From contig NW_023998459.1 in the NCBI RefSeq assembly GCF_014805625.2, positions 62,001-126,000 of the forward strand: DNA of 64,000 nucleotides, in the 5' to 3' direction. This document shows, piece after piece, positions 33,800 through 46,700 of the stretch; position 1 is the stretch's first letter, and each line of letters starts with the position of its first letter. The notes beneath the pieces are model-generated. The model was given only the letters and a program-made list of their open reading frames with translations. It searched no databases and was not told the DNA's origin. The DNA comes from Glossina fuscipes. Taxonomy: Eukaryota; Arthropoda; Insecta; Diptera; Glossinidae. Position numbers and translations under genes: made by a program.

Positions 33800-35318
33800 C
33801 TAAGAACGATTAAAAAGTGACTTGAAAAGTTTGCGTGTTATTAGCCACACAGACGTCTCTCTATCTATATTTTTTGTGGCACGAATTTTCTCTTTTATTA
33901 TGAATGAGCCAGAGCTCCTTCGGATAGAAACAATTTCGATCTAATAGATTCCACGGAATTTTATTTGAATGGTGGTATTAGGCCACATGTTACCTTTGCA
34001 AGATTAAAGTATATAGAGGAATGCCTCAATTTCGAGTGTTGGTGTGGTAATCTGCTACTTGTTCCTCTTTCACCCAATTAAAATTTATAATGCACTTTTA
34101 ACTACTACTAAAATCATAATAAAATTTTTGTTTATTATTTCACTTCTGTTGTTTCAAATGAAATTTACATATGTGTCTACACTACCCGTAAGGAGACGGT
34201 CATAAAATCAAATCATCATCAAGATATACGTTAGCCTTAATAGATTTGCCTGTTTTATTGCTTCTTTGAGTTATTGTAATGCATTAAATTGGATTTCTCA
34301 ACTAAAAACTTCTTCATACGGATTTGTCGATATTAACTTACCAGAGTGTACGTGTGTCTATGAGCTTCAGTGTATTGGCAGGTAAAGTTTTTGCTAAAAT
34401 CTAGTTAAGGATTTCTTCTATTTAAGATAAGAAGTTACAAATGTTTCCAAGCCATAAATATCAATGTAAACAGAATACATGCACCACATATTCAATGAAA
34501 TGAAAGTTTTCAAAAGGGAAAAAAATTGATTTTTAATAAACAAGTTTTGCTTGGTGTCTACGTGTTTTTATGTTTTCCGTAAGTTTCTAAGGTAACCTTT
34601 TTCTTGTTGTCCTTTGTTGTAGTTGCTCTTCCAAATGACGTTACTTAAAAGATTGATGATGTCATTGATTAAGACAAAGTGCACCTGAACTAAGTGTATC
34701 GAAGTACGATCAAAAAATACTTTGTTATGCGTCTATGCGTGCTTACGTGTGTGTACGTTTGTGCATGCATGTTATTGCATATGTATATGTAAAATGGCAA
34801 TTACTAGTAAATCACCTTATAAATATTTGATTCGTTAAATAAGTTTAACGAAAACCTCTTAAAAATAAACTACAAATTGTTTCCTTGAAGTAAATGTTGT
34901 ACGTTTCGCTTGATTAAGTTTTATTCTCAGTAAAATAACCATAAAAGAAATTAAAGTATTTGCCCTGACATTCTTTTCTTCAAATCAGTGTATTAGCTTT
35001 GCAATATATTTTATTAAGGGTGGGCGTGGTACTTAGTCGACTAGGCTATCTAGCTAGCGCTAGGAAATTTTTGTACTATTCTTTACACCAATATTTCTTC
35101 TTCTTCGTATGGGACCACTACGTCTGCTTATATCCCGCTTATCTCATAAAGCATTAGGTCTACTAATGAATTTCTGTCTCTGCCCTTTTTTTAATAACAC
35201 TTTAAAAATGTTATTTACATAGCTGAATAACCGATATGTGCACAATCATTATTAGAAAAACTTACCTGTAGACCAGTGCTAACAGGAAAGGGAGAGGTCT
35301 GAAAAGTAATACCGCCAT
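33800..35318 (-). CDS. Tentative three-exon gene for a small secreted protein
   Basis: Exon 1 (35318-35266) starts with ATG and encodes MAVLLFRPLPFLLALVY, a good signal-peptide core, then ends at a consensus CAG/GTAAGT donor in phase 2. Exon 2 (34393-34342) follows a TTTTAG acceptor, keeps the frame (KNFTCQYTEAHRHTYTL) and ends at CTG/GTAAGT in phase 0. A possible exon 3 (33940-33800) after CTATTAG stays in frame for 46 codons to a TAG. The product would be about 81 residues; I recognise no domain. Exon 1 is the strongest part. Exon 3 has a weak polypyrimidine tract and could be wrong, in which case exons 1-2 belong to a longer gene leaving the window. Confidence 0.28.
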
Positions 35319-35871
35319 CAGGAGAAGTTCACAGCCCAAGTCAAAGATCTCTCCCAGAGTTGCGTTTGCTACATACGCACGCAGGTATACTTATCTTCAT
35401 CGCTTTCAATGCAAGCATTTGCTTTCCGAAATCTCGCAAACCACTTTCTAATTGTTTCGTAGATTACTTCGTTTTCACTCCAAACCAACTTAATCATTTT
35501 CCAATTTAATTCGGTTAAAAATAAAATAAATGTAGTAAAATAAGTGACATTCGTCTTATACGAGTTACGCTGGTAAGTACCTGGAACTTAGCACGCATTT
35601 CAGTTTATTTTCAATTTATAAACACAACTATTTGGTTGCGCAACACCATAATCAGCTGTTTCACAAGAAAAATATTAAATTATTTAGGAAAAGATATTAA
35701 AAAATTTTTTTGTTGAATAAACGCAATTATTAAATCAAGTAAAAAAGCTGTAATTTGAAGAACGTTTTCGGATTAAAATTATAAAATTGCATTTGTGGTT
35801 GAAAGGCCGAACGAGATTAATAGAAAAAAAACTAGTAAAAACTGCACAAAAACTCAAGAAGAAAAATGTTC

Positions 35872-36660
35872 CGTAGTCGGAGTTGGTTTGGTGGCCGAAC
35901 TTGTGCATCATTTCATGAGCCAAAGCAAAACCAAGTAGAGAGTACTTGAAGATGTCCTTAAGACTGCGATGATAAACGGGCATCTGCAGAAATCCGTAAG
36001 GAAGGATAACTAAATTCCCCGGCTTTATGCAGACTGGGGAAGAAGAACTCCCCACCCATTGCGAAGATATAACGGATTTCTCTAGGGCTAAATCTTGATT
36101 GGATTGCGCATCCAATGTTTCATGGCTATGTTCTACGGATAGGCGTAGAAGGCTTAATTGATTAGCGTAAAAGTTGTTAGGATCTAAAGCCACCCTTTCA
36201 TAATAAGTATCAAGATATTCTAAAGAAATGTTGCGGAGAGTGAAACCCACTCTCAACAGCATCGTCTCCACCTTCTGCAATTGCGTATGTACTATGAGCT
36301 CAGGTAATTCCAAACGATTAGTTTTAATTATAAAATAGAGAGCGACATTAAACTGCTGAAATATACGCTGAAATTGTGCGCCATTTTTAATAGGTTCTTT
36401 ATAGAATTGAATACCTATCAAATAACTCATGCCCAAAGGCATAGCGCTCCTCAGGCTGGCTATACACTCGTGGGGGATATTTCAGCTGGACCTTGTTCTT
36501 TGAGATAAAGTAGAAAACGCAGCATTATATAGTTGCAAAGAGTAGAAGGCTCCACGCTGTTTAATAGTTTTATCATAGAACGCATATAAGGTACATTTTT
36601 TATAATGACAGTGGCCGACAGATCTGTGCTTGGACCTTTCAACTCCTTCGCCGCAGATTT
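35872..36660 (-). pseudogene. Third M13 (neprilysin-like) copy, truncated and frameshifted
   Basis: Two minus-strand frames together align with residues about 300-545 of the intact M13 genes. The first (36660-36460) has SAAKELKGPSTDL and SVEPSTLCNYIMLRFLLYL. A frame change at a C-run near 36468 leads to HECIASLRSAMPLGMSYL and on to LPYGFLQMPVYH and LAHEMMHKFGH. The zinc motif H-E-M-M-H is intact (codons 35917-35903). Homology ends a few residues later at NSDYG; the ExxxD helix, the Arg/His substrate residues and the CxxW end are absent from the adjacent DNA. A stop (CAATAG) lies just upstream of the first frame, so the N-terminal half is missing too. Much more diverged than the tandem pair, so an older duplicate. 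Confidence 0.85.
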
Positions 36661-37590
36661 ATGCTATTGAACGTTTTTTCTGTTCCAAAATTATAATTTT
36701 GTTTTTGCAGAAACTTTTAGCGTTGCATTTAGTCCGCGTTCAACCACATGTTGTTCGATCCCATCATAAACAAGTCATGATGGAACAAAAGTACTAGAGC
36801 TTATTGCTGATCTCTATCTGATTAATTGATCTCGACGGGCGAGTTATTTTTCGCCTATTTATATCGTTCTCACTCTTATGCGAAAGACATATTGTTTGAC
36901 ATCTTCGGACAAATATATTGGACATCGAGAAGCGTTGCTCGGAGTGTCTCGGCTTCAGTTCCCAATTGCAAGCAGACCACTTAAACAGTGTCAAATTTTT
37001 AGATTTTATAAAATATAATAATAACAAGAAGCAACACCACCTTTGATTAAAGTACAGACAAGTAAGGTTTACGGTTCTCGTTATTGACCTAACTGCATGT
37101 TAAGAGCATGGCTCTAGTTATCGAAGAAATGTAAACGAGAATTGGGTTAATGGTATTCGAAAGCGTCGAGTCGAGTGTTTGCTCGATATCGAATGTAAAA
37201 GCAAAATAGCTGAGCTTCATGTTCAAAGGGAAAATACAGTAAAATATCGTTACATACATGGTAAAATTAACAGACGTAAAAAAATTGCTTAATGTCGGAG
37301 ATTGCAATGAGTTGACAAAAATAATAAAATCAAATAATCAAAACTGCGAAGGAAATGCAACGAATCAGTTCATTTAAATCATACGAACTGCGTTTAGAAA
37401 ATATATTGGTTCCAAGCTACTCTTTTTTTACTCGAGTTTTTGGCCTAGTATCACATTTGCTCTCTCTACCAGCAACTAATAAGACAAATAATAAAACCAA
37501 TAAAAAATCAAGTTAATATTTAACTTTTGGGAACGGTCTATTAGGAAGGCCTGGGTTATTCTTTAGCTTTAGTAAACACACGCACGGCAG
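36661..37590. other. Non-coding or unassigned DNA
   Basis: Open frames at 36794-37027 and 37089-37307 (minus) do not align with M13 proteins or anything else I recognise. Confidence 0.4.
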
Positions 37591-37592
37591 GA

Positions 37593-38165
37593 TTGAATCT
37601 GGCGGAAGAAAAAACTGCACCGAAGATATTAATGGGATTTATGCCCTCCGACCGGGGACGCAAAGAAAAACGGATACATTGTCCGAATAGCAGGAGTGCT
37701 AACATTCATAACTTAAACTGCGATAGTAAACTGTTTGCAAGGCGCCAATTTGTCGACGAATGGCACGTACGGTGGAGTGGATCCGCGAAGGGAAGATGCA
37801 TGCGTAAGCTCATCCCAAACGAAAGTCAATGGATTTAAAGACAGAATGGCCGCGGAGATTTTTACTTGACCTAGCTGCTTAATGCGAATAGATGCTTCCG
37901 AGCCTATCCACCAGGCTTAAATCCAAATCTACTCTTGCGTGTAGTATTTACAAGGTTACAGAAGACGTTGGGCAGACGTTTTTTATTTGTCCGAAGTACC
38001 AAGACGAACGACAGAGGGTACAGACGGACATTATAGAGTTTTCTCTGCTCGAAAATCTTGGGACAAGCATGCTCCACGACGGAAAAGATAGATATTAGTA
38101 GAACTGTTTGCAGCACACGTACTGAAGAAACAGCAAAATGGGGAGCGTCGAACGACGTTAGTATA
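37593..38165 (+). mobile_element. R1-like LINE fragment, C-terminal tail of ORF2
   Basis: The frame from 37593 contains RQFVDEWHVRWSGSAKGR followed by KLIPNESQW. After an in-frame TAA (37836) it continues GDFYLT..LL..RCFRAY. After a further frame change the 37892-38098 frame reads EDVGQTFFICPKYQDERQRV. Many R1-clade LINEs end with a Trp-x-x-Arg-Trp..KGRWT..LIP motif, then DFYLTQLL.GHG.FR.YL and a Cys/His element followed by ED.EH.FF.CP.(F/Y)..ER. Order and spacing fit. At least two stops and one frameshift; 5' end lost. Confidence 0.75.
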
Positions 38166-41100
38166 GTATAGAAGGTATAGTTAAGCGGTCGCATGGCATA
38201 CGCATAGAAGTATGGATAGGCTTTAGCGGGTTAAAACCTTACACGGCTCAAACATCTCCGGTGGTTCACCGCCTTAAAAAAATGAAGCACTCGAGCACAC
38301 TTAAAACAAAATGCAATTTAAAAAATTTAATCTTTTTATATATATTTATGACTTTTACTTTTTTATTTTTCAAACCATTACAGATGAAATCTAAAAAAGA
38401 TTTTATAGATTTACCCTATTTTTCTTACAGCAACAGCAAAAAAAGGGCAAAAACAAAAAATGCAATTTACTTAAATCAAATCAAATGTAAAATAAATTCT
38501 CAATAAAACTTTATTATGATCACCATCAATTTCAAATAATAGTTTTCAACACATCCTCTCATATGTCGGAATGGAAACATGTTTGTTCACAATTTGTCCG
38601 TTTTTCTCTTCTTTTTTTTTTAGCTTTGTTAGGGCAAACAGATACAATAACAGATTTGTATGGGTATGATTTGATGTTGCATTAAGTAGAATTTTATGCT
38701 ATATAATATTAACATTATCAATATAATCTGTAAACAAAACAACAAATATTAAAATCCTTACCCGTATGCACAATGCAGTGAGAGATAGATTTATAAAGTA
38801 AAACTGCATAACATATTTCAAAACAAAATCCTTTAAAATGGTTAAAGTGATGGTTATAAAATATTAATAGAGAGGGTTTCATCATCGTCGAGGAATGTAT
38901 ATAAATAGCTTTATACCTTAATATATATGCCATCCATAAAGTTGACTTTGGTTTGTTTATATATAAGCACTGTACTGCAACCACTACTAGTAGACTACTA
39001 CCAGTGTCACCACTATTACTAGCACTGTTACTACTACTACTATAAACTAATAAGTAGTAGTAATAGCAGTTGTTTGAGTCGTATAAGCACTACTAGCTAA
39101 AACGCAAAATGTTGTTTCTATAATGTAAATATTTACTTTGGTCAACATATACCAAAACCAGGAATGAAATTGTAATGTAAAAAAGAAACAGAAAAAACAA
39201 AACACAAAAAACAAATGAAGACATGAAACCGAGCTGTTCAATTCATTCACAACTTAATACAAACGCATTACAAACGCACAAACACATTTGCATATATGAT
39301 TGTGATAGGGTCGTTATTGGGAGTATGATGATGATGATGATACTCCCAAAAGTTGACGCTGATGATGAGGGTGGTCGTTTTGCATATACAAAAACTAAGA
39401 GATTGACTGCAACATATAGTAAATTATACACAAACTTAAATGTTGTTATTTGTACAGTATACTTAATTTTATATATACATACGCTTATAACCAAACATAC
39501 ATATGGCATGGTAGAGCCATATGCACAAATATACGTTATATACGTATGCATTTTATATACACACTGTGTTGTTATAATATCCATACAAGCATATATACGT
39601 ACACATATGTATGCAATTTCGGTTTTTTCTCTTTCTTTTTTTTTGAGATGCTATCCAGAGACCATTGCGGTATGTACATGTTTCTACAACATATCCATAT
39701 TATCTGCATATCCATCAAAATCAACATCATCGTATACCCATTGACAAACAACATCATGTGCACTTTTTTGTCACATATCACGTATAGAGCTGAATCCATA
39801 TGTATAACCAGCAACACATTCGCTCACGCTCACACGCCCGTTACTTTTGCCTTCACCATCCATACATATGCCGACAGATTGTATAAAAATTCGTAGCATA
39901 TATATTTAACATTTTTATTTCTGCAACGAGAAAAATATACTAAAATAACAGGAAAAATGTATAAAGACCTTTGTATATATTTGCAGATGGATAAACCTCA
40001 CTTTTCTACCTTAAGCTATCATAATAGTAAATTTTTTAAATTTAAAAGATATTTTTTTATTTTCTTTTAATAAATGATGCACGAATAGAATGGATTTAGA
40101 ATCAAAATCGGTTTATGTTTAAAGAGCGCACTTACATAGGGGAAGGTCTTGCCACAAAAATATTTTTGTAAATAAATTTATATTAATGTTCGATTTAGCC
40201 TGAGCTATTTCGTAGTATAATTTAAGTTGTCTTACTTAACGTTATTTCATAAGCATATGTTGAAAATTTCGATTTTAGATAGTTTTTATTTAAAGAAGAA
40301 TAAATACAATTTTAAGGTGTATTATGTCTTCCTTCCATTTTTATCCACTACATTTAAAACGGTCCGAAATTGTAAGACATTGTTAATAAAAAAAGCGAAG
40401 TTAATGCTTATGTACTTATTACAAACTATAGTATTAGTCCTGTCAGACCATTTATTGCGGTGGGTTTTAGAACTCTTCATACCCACACACAAAGATCACC
40501 TTATTACCTCAAGGCTCCTCAAAGCAACGAACTCGTTGAGAATCGGAACATCATTGAATTAGTTAGCTAACGTGGAACATGTGGTGGTAAATTCACTCCT
40601 TCATATAAGGCGTATTAAAAGCAAAATGGAAAAAATGTGGAGTAAGAATTTACGTTAGATTAGAATATTAAGGTATGCAAACATAGTTAAACGGTTATAT
40701 TTGTGAAATAAACTGGCCATGTAGAATTAACTAAGTATATGGATGAGAAGTTTGCTGATGAGTTCGACAATATTACCGAAGTAAAGGTAGTCCCAATTTA
40801 TAAGCGACGTGTCTTTGCTAAAAATTCTAAACTGATGTCTTAACTAAGTTATCGTTTACTGCCAAACGAAACAAAAACCAATAAAATATACATCAAAATT
40901 AAAAAATGGTTGACAACCTGCACATGTGAAACAAAGTAAACCAAGTTTTTGCAATTATCTATCATTCAGTTTTCATGTACATTTACTAAAAGAATGTGAG
41001 GTAGAAATCGAGTTGTAAAAATTTTCAGGAACATAGACGAGTATGCGTAAGCGGCAAAGCGTGTGTGGAGGATTTTAGATAAAATGGTATATGAATATCG

Positions 41101-41879
41101 CAATGAAGTTAGTTTTTTTGCTAGAGAACACATGAAAAATCTGGGATTTTCATATATCTTTAAAGTTCTGTATAATACACTTTCTACGTTGCAATTTTTC
41201 TACAACTTTATTAATATACTTCATTGCAAATACTACGTGTAAAAATAAATTCTGTGTTGAAATAGGCTACTTTTTTAAACATTCCTGACGCGTTCATTTC
41301 TCCCAAAATTGTGGTAATTTATTGGTTATATAAGTTAGAGTTGCTTGCCTAATTTTACGTGTTTAACTATTCAATGCGGTTCACAAGACATTGCAATTTT
41401 CTTCAAAGTAGAATCTTCTTTCTCCCCCCTGTTTCTCTCTCACTCCCCTGCATGTACATTTAAATATTTTCAAACACATAAAGAGCTGAAATCGTAACCT
41501 AAAAAAGTAATGTATTATACTTTATTCAGAGAAAGGTTTTCGATTAATGAAAAAAGGGGAACAGTCCAATTCATATAAAAAAACAAACAAGACGCATTCG
41601 ATTTTAAGATTACAAATTTTCGAAAAATTCGGGAAATGTTTTACGAAAAAGATTCTGAATAGATTAAATTACTTATATTCATTTGTATAAAAATTAAGGA
41701 GGTGGACACTATTGCTTAACCAACACTATTATTAGTACAGAAAACATGTTGAGAGTTTTTCTGTCAACTGACGGTGTTTGGTGACATATCCCTTCATAAA
41801 TCTTCAAAACTTTTCCAAAAAAATTTTTGTGTTTCTTATTTTTATTTACATATATAACTCGGCCAGTCATTTGTTATTG
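38166..41879. other. Non-coding, simple-sequence-rich DNA
   Basis: Trinucleotide (ACT/TAC/TAG)-rich stretch at about 38985-39070 and ATG repeat at 39325-39340. Overlapping long open frames at 39223-39896 arise from TA/CA-rich sequence with no family resemblance. A frame at 40227-40562 is also unassigned. No gene recognised. Confidence 0.45.
39317..39349 (+). repeat. Perfect 10-bp inverted repeat around an ATG-repeat loop
   Basis: TTGGGAGTAT (39317-39326) and ATACTCCCAA (39340-39349) are perfect reverse complements flanking a 13-nt loop of GAT/ATG repeats. It could form a hairpin in DNA or RNA. Not followed by a T-run. Confidence 0.7.
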
Positions 41880-41989
41880 ACTTGATGAATATTTAAGAAG
41901 TGGATGAAGAAGAATTTAAAAATTGTTCTTTCCTATAACTTTAATATGTATTCTTATTTTTTAAAAGACCATTGTAGTTAGCGACAATG

Positions 41990-43130
41990 AAGTCGTCTTA
42001 AGATATCAGGAAATCTTTCACAGGTGTTCGCCAGGGCTCTTTGCTGAATCCTCTTTGCTTTAATTTTTATATATTAACAACATTTTCAACTTCAATGAAT
42101 TCAATGGACACGTCTTCGCTTAGTTCTTGGTGCCATGAAAACCGCTCGCACTCAACAGATGTCGTTATGTCTCTAACCAAAAAGTTACTTTACTCACCAA
42201 TTTCGTTTCAAATAAAATTCTATCCATTAAAAGCCACCCGGCTGTACCTTTCATTTACGAACTTCTATCGCGCAATTGTTCTCGTTCCTTTTTTAAAAGT
42301 TATGCCGGCAAATTTAACAAATTATAACTTTCTAAGAACGGATATACATAAGTTATTCAAAATTCTCTTTAGATCACACAATTTCCGTGTAGTAGTCAAA
42401 TTATTGCCTGTAAGAAAATCATCAGTGACGAAATTGATTGATGCTAAATGGGCAAATGTTTTATTCGTCTTCACTGCAAAATCTGAGTTGTAGGCAAAAG
42501 TTTCTGGTTGCCAAATATCAGCATCGAGGCGTTTTCTCCAGCATCTTTGTATTTTCGGCTGAATGTTTTGCGATCCTAGAAAGCGTAGCGAGTACATAAT
42601 CACAGAAGAAATTTCTTATCCTGTCGGACAGCAAGTCGGTCTTATCTGGTTTGCATTTTCTTCCCTCAATTAAAACTCATCCTTATTTACTAGAAATTAG
42701 ATCTGATGCGTTTTGTTTCCATTTTCTTTAGGTCTCGATTGTTTAGGGAAATACAACCCCTGATAACATCGCATCCTCCAGACCATTGCATATTAATGGT
42801 CGTGCTCGGATTTCTGTTGATTTAATGGCAATCGACAAAAAGGATTCAGTCGTTTCTTGGAAACATCGCTGGAAAATTTAATTCAGGGTCGTCATTTACA
42901 CCCTTTATGTCCGCAAATTAACAAAATGACTTGGTTTACCTATTGCAGTCTCAGATAGGTTATTAACAGGTTAATGCTTAAGCGCACGAAATGCTATGAT
43001 CATCTGTAAAAAATTAACATATTCGGCATGTCCCCATGTACATGTGGGGTTTTGCAACCTCCTGATCATTTTCTATTTGCCTGTCCGAATGTGCTCACTT
43101 CTACTCGCTGTACCACACGTTGTGTGGTCT
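41990..43130 (+). mobile_element. LINE fragment with RT motif B, RNase H and Cys-rich tail
   Basis: At 42023-42075 the frame reads GVRQGSLLNPLCFNFYI, the RT palm motif with the Gln-Gly-Ser signature. At 42555-42690 a second frame gives FSAECFAILESV, a stop, then KKFLILSDSKSVLSGL, which are the second (Glu) and third (Asp) blocks of a LINE-type RNase H. At 43037-43095 a third frame gives CTCGVLQPPDHFLFACPNV, the C-terminal Cys/His tail of I- and Jockey-type elements. The pieces are in element order within 1.1 kb, so the segment after motif B, including the YxDD block, is scrambled or partly lost. Decayed and 5'-truncated. The presence of RNase H favours an I-related lineage. Confidence 0.75.
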
Positions 43131-43554
43131 TTATGATCGCACAGTTCTTAATATTTTGCAATTCCGCAATTTGGTGGTTTACACGGCTATCTTATTCTTT
43201 TTTTTAGTATTCATAGTCGAACTACGAATTTTCTCTTTCATATACCCTCTTATTGTCTTTTCTCTCTTCCCTAAGACATTTCCATTTTGTATTCCATTTC
43301 CATTTTGTACACTAAGAAATTCACATTGCGCTTTATCACCTCGTAATAGTTATAAAAATAAAATCCCAGAACATATTGTGTCAAAATGATTTTACTTAGC
43401 TGTAGAACCCCAAAAAAATTTGCGATATTTACGGTCGAGCCACTTTATCAATTGCAACACTGCTTCCGTTCCGAAAATTTCGGCGCCAAACATATGTGCC
43501 ACCCTAATCGACCAATGAAATCTTCCAAAATCGTCTAAAAATTCATTAAAACAA

Positions 43555-43705
43555 ACCTTGTGTTACAACGTAACGACGCCAGACCGCACACATTTTTAAA
43601 GCCTCGCAAAGATCGATGATGCTTGGCAGGGAAGTTTTGATGCATCTATCGTGTAGCTCATACCTTATTCCATACGACCATCATTTATTGCGCTCTGTCT
43701 GCTGA
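43555..43705 (+). mobile_element. mariner relic, catalytic core fragment
   Basis: Frames give LVLQRNDARPHTFLK and then MLGREVLMHLSCSSYLIPYD followed by HHLLRSV and a stop. These match the second and third catalytic segments of mellifera-type mariner transposases (HQDNARPHT, then LGWEVLMHPPYSPDLAPSDYHLF), as in the element at 0.8-2.0 kb but much more diverged. The third-motif Asp is kept (YDHH), and the SPDLAP core has decayed. Plus orientation, right after the LINE fragment; no terminal repeats seen. Confidence 0.65.
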
Positions 43706-46700
43706 GAGAGAGCTGCGTGAAGCTGACGCCGAAAGCGACCTGTGAGAATCAATTGTTTTTGTTTCCGTCCCGTAAAAATCTCATTAATTTTCGTAAGCAT
43801 TAGCGCGAATTGCATCCAGTAGTAGTTAGTGTAGTTCGTCATGTTCCCTACTTTGGTCCTAAGTAAAAATTAGAAAATTTTTCTTCTTTTATGGGATGGG
43901 ATGGGTCCAAATTTAGTTTAATTGATTTTTGTATTAAATCTCTAAGGTGGATCAATTTTTGTGTTCAAATATTAAAACTTACGCCTTTTTTCCATATAAG
44001 AGTTGTAAAACCGGTTATATGGGAGGGGCCTTAATATTCCAATAAATATGCAGGCACGTGCAAAAAAGTGTTATTGTGCGTCGTAGGTAAGTTCAAGAAA
44101 ACAAAATGCTTTCGTCGTAGCATTACTCCTTTATAGAACTTTAGTATATATTTTTGCTCGATATCTACTCTACTACTACATGAAGTCTAAATGTTGTAGC
44201 CTTAATCTTCTATGAATGATTGCTTAGCTTTCTGGACTTGAAAATTCGATTTGAGGTTTTTCCTGCGTTTTGTGTCTCAAAGCAAAACCCAGTGTTTGTT
44301 TGTTTTTTAAGATTGCGCATTTTTAAATTTTTTATTTAAGTTCTTGTTTTTCAATATCAATTACTTCACATTTTTATCCCTTTTATTTCACTCTTTTCAT
44401 TCTTAAATTGTTATAATTGATTTCTTCCGTAGGTATATAACTAAACCTATTATCGTTTAATCAATTAATTGCAATAATATCTAAATTTATGAATTTTAGT
44501 TTTTTTCTTTCCGCATATTATAATTTTCTCTTTTATTACATTATGAATTTTATGAATAATACTTATTACAATGTTCTTTAATATGATTTAACTTTTGCAA
44601 CATTTAACAGAGTATTGTTATTAAAAATATTTTTTTATATATATTGCAACTATATATATATAAACATAAAATAAAAAACAATATACGAAAATAATGACTG
44701 TCGTCAATGCTTTTACTGTTCAGCTCTAAATTGTTGTTTATAACAAAGTATAGTAATATATGTAAAAATAATATTTTTTTTTATGTCGCTTTTATTATTA
44801 TTATTTTAAACTATATATATCGTATATACGTACGCGAAAAATTCAAAGAATTAACAGAAAAAAAATTTTTTTTTTATTTAAATTTTTTTACATAATTTAA
44901 TGCAAAATAATTAATTATTTGTTATTATTGGATATTGTGTGTGCGCGTTTATGTTATTTCGTTCGGCTTTGTTATTATGTTTTACAATAGTTATTTAATA
45001 TATGTGTGCAACACATGTGAGCGTAAGTTTATTACTATACAAACACTGCTATCACATACTTTCCGGAAGGTATTCTAAATTTCTTCTTCTATTTGTTAGA
45101 CTCAGACGTAAGTATCTAAGACTCTACAAAAAATATTTATTCTTGTTTGTGAAAACTGTATTCTAGGTTCATTTAGTCATATACTTTCCTCGGTCTATCT
45201 GCTGGCTGTTACTGGTGGCAAGGATTGAGAGATAACAGCAATAACTTTACATACGTAATCTTAGCCTATGCCAACAATTAAGGATCTGGTCATAGGAACC
45301 TAAGAGAAAGCAGACATCACTACAAAATTCGCCTTAAATATAGTTTAGTGCTATCTGAAAGTGCAGAATGTAAATTACGTATCCACCGTGTGGTAAAAGA
45401 TATTCGCCCCAAAATGAACGCTGCTTTTCCTTTCAAATGTGAGGCTGTTTTACAATTATTGTTATTATCATATTTATATTATTTTTAATTTTAAAATAAA
45501 TAAATAAAATGTATATGTAATATATCAGATTAAAACAAGCACTGTGAAGAAAATAATAACAAAGATAATTGTAGTCGTGATTGAGCTGATAAAAAATATC
45601 CACTAATCAAAGCCAACGTATATAAGAAGCAGAGTGTTTTGCTAATTGTACGATGTCCTGCCGACCTGTTGGCGGCGTTTAAGAAAAAATTTGAACTGTC
45701 CCTAGTTGTATTTGCAACATAAATAAAAACATTTACTAAATAATGCTGAAACTTTTGCTTCTTTTGTTTTTCTTGCTAATTGGTTATAGCTTGTTTTCCA
45801 GCTTGACCTACAGACGTTTCTTTCCCGTATTCAAAGACGGGCGCAATCATATTGATTTATCGGAGACAATTAAATGACAAGATGCCTCAGTTTTTTGTTC
45901 AAAACGCAAATCGAAAAAAATGTCAGTAAATTTTCATGTTAGAATGAAAATAAAATGTGCTCTATATATGTGTATATGTGCGGGAAAATTCAAAGTGTAC
46001 GTAGATATCAAAGTTAACTGCTTTTCGGCATTTTCAATCAAATAGTCGATAAGTAATGCTTCGAAATCGTTTGGGCATACAGTAAGCCATCGATTCGAAG
46101 CGGTCTTAATAACAAGCAGCAATACGCGATTAATACAGCTGAAAGGGTTTCAGTTCAATGCTGTATTTTCAAGAGGAATCTTAAGAAGTCGAACAAACAA
46201 TCTAATCATTGTACTTTTTGGCGTACTACAGCCTTTACTCTCGCTTCGAACCTTAATACAATGAAGAATAAAAAATCTCGATGGATCCACTTAAATGCTT
46301 AACTTCAGCATTCTACAAAATATAAAAAAAAAAATTAAATTGCGACTTGGCGTGTTATTTTTGAAATTCTTAAGGAGCCACATAATATGTATTAATTTGA
46401 TTTATTTACAAGTTTTACTTGTTGTTTTAATTTTATTTTAATATTACTTGTTTATTTACTCAATTATTATGCATAATTATAATATTTTTGTAATAAATTG
46501 TGTTTTTAATTTTCATTTAAGGTTTTTTTCGTTATTTTACTAATTATTTTCTTATTATTCATTTATGAATATTTTCATTTTAATCTTTCTTTTGTTGCGC
46601 GCTGTTCGCAGATCTGTTTGTTTACAAATTTAATTTTAAGTGTAAAATCTTTAATCTTCTTTTAAAATGCAAAAGGGGGAAACGCCTTTACAATGTAAAG

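Noticed and set aside
39223..39896. Overlapping open frames of 173 and 148 codons on the plus strand and 113 on the minus strand
   Set aside because: They arise from TA/CA-rich simple sequence, overlap in several frames, and encode Tyr/Ile/Thr-biased peptides with no family resemblance.
45934..46122. Minus-strand frame with NRWLTVCPNDFEALLIDYLI
   Set aside because: Looked protein-like, but I could not match it to any family and it has no splice or start support.
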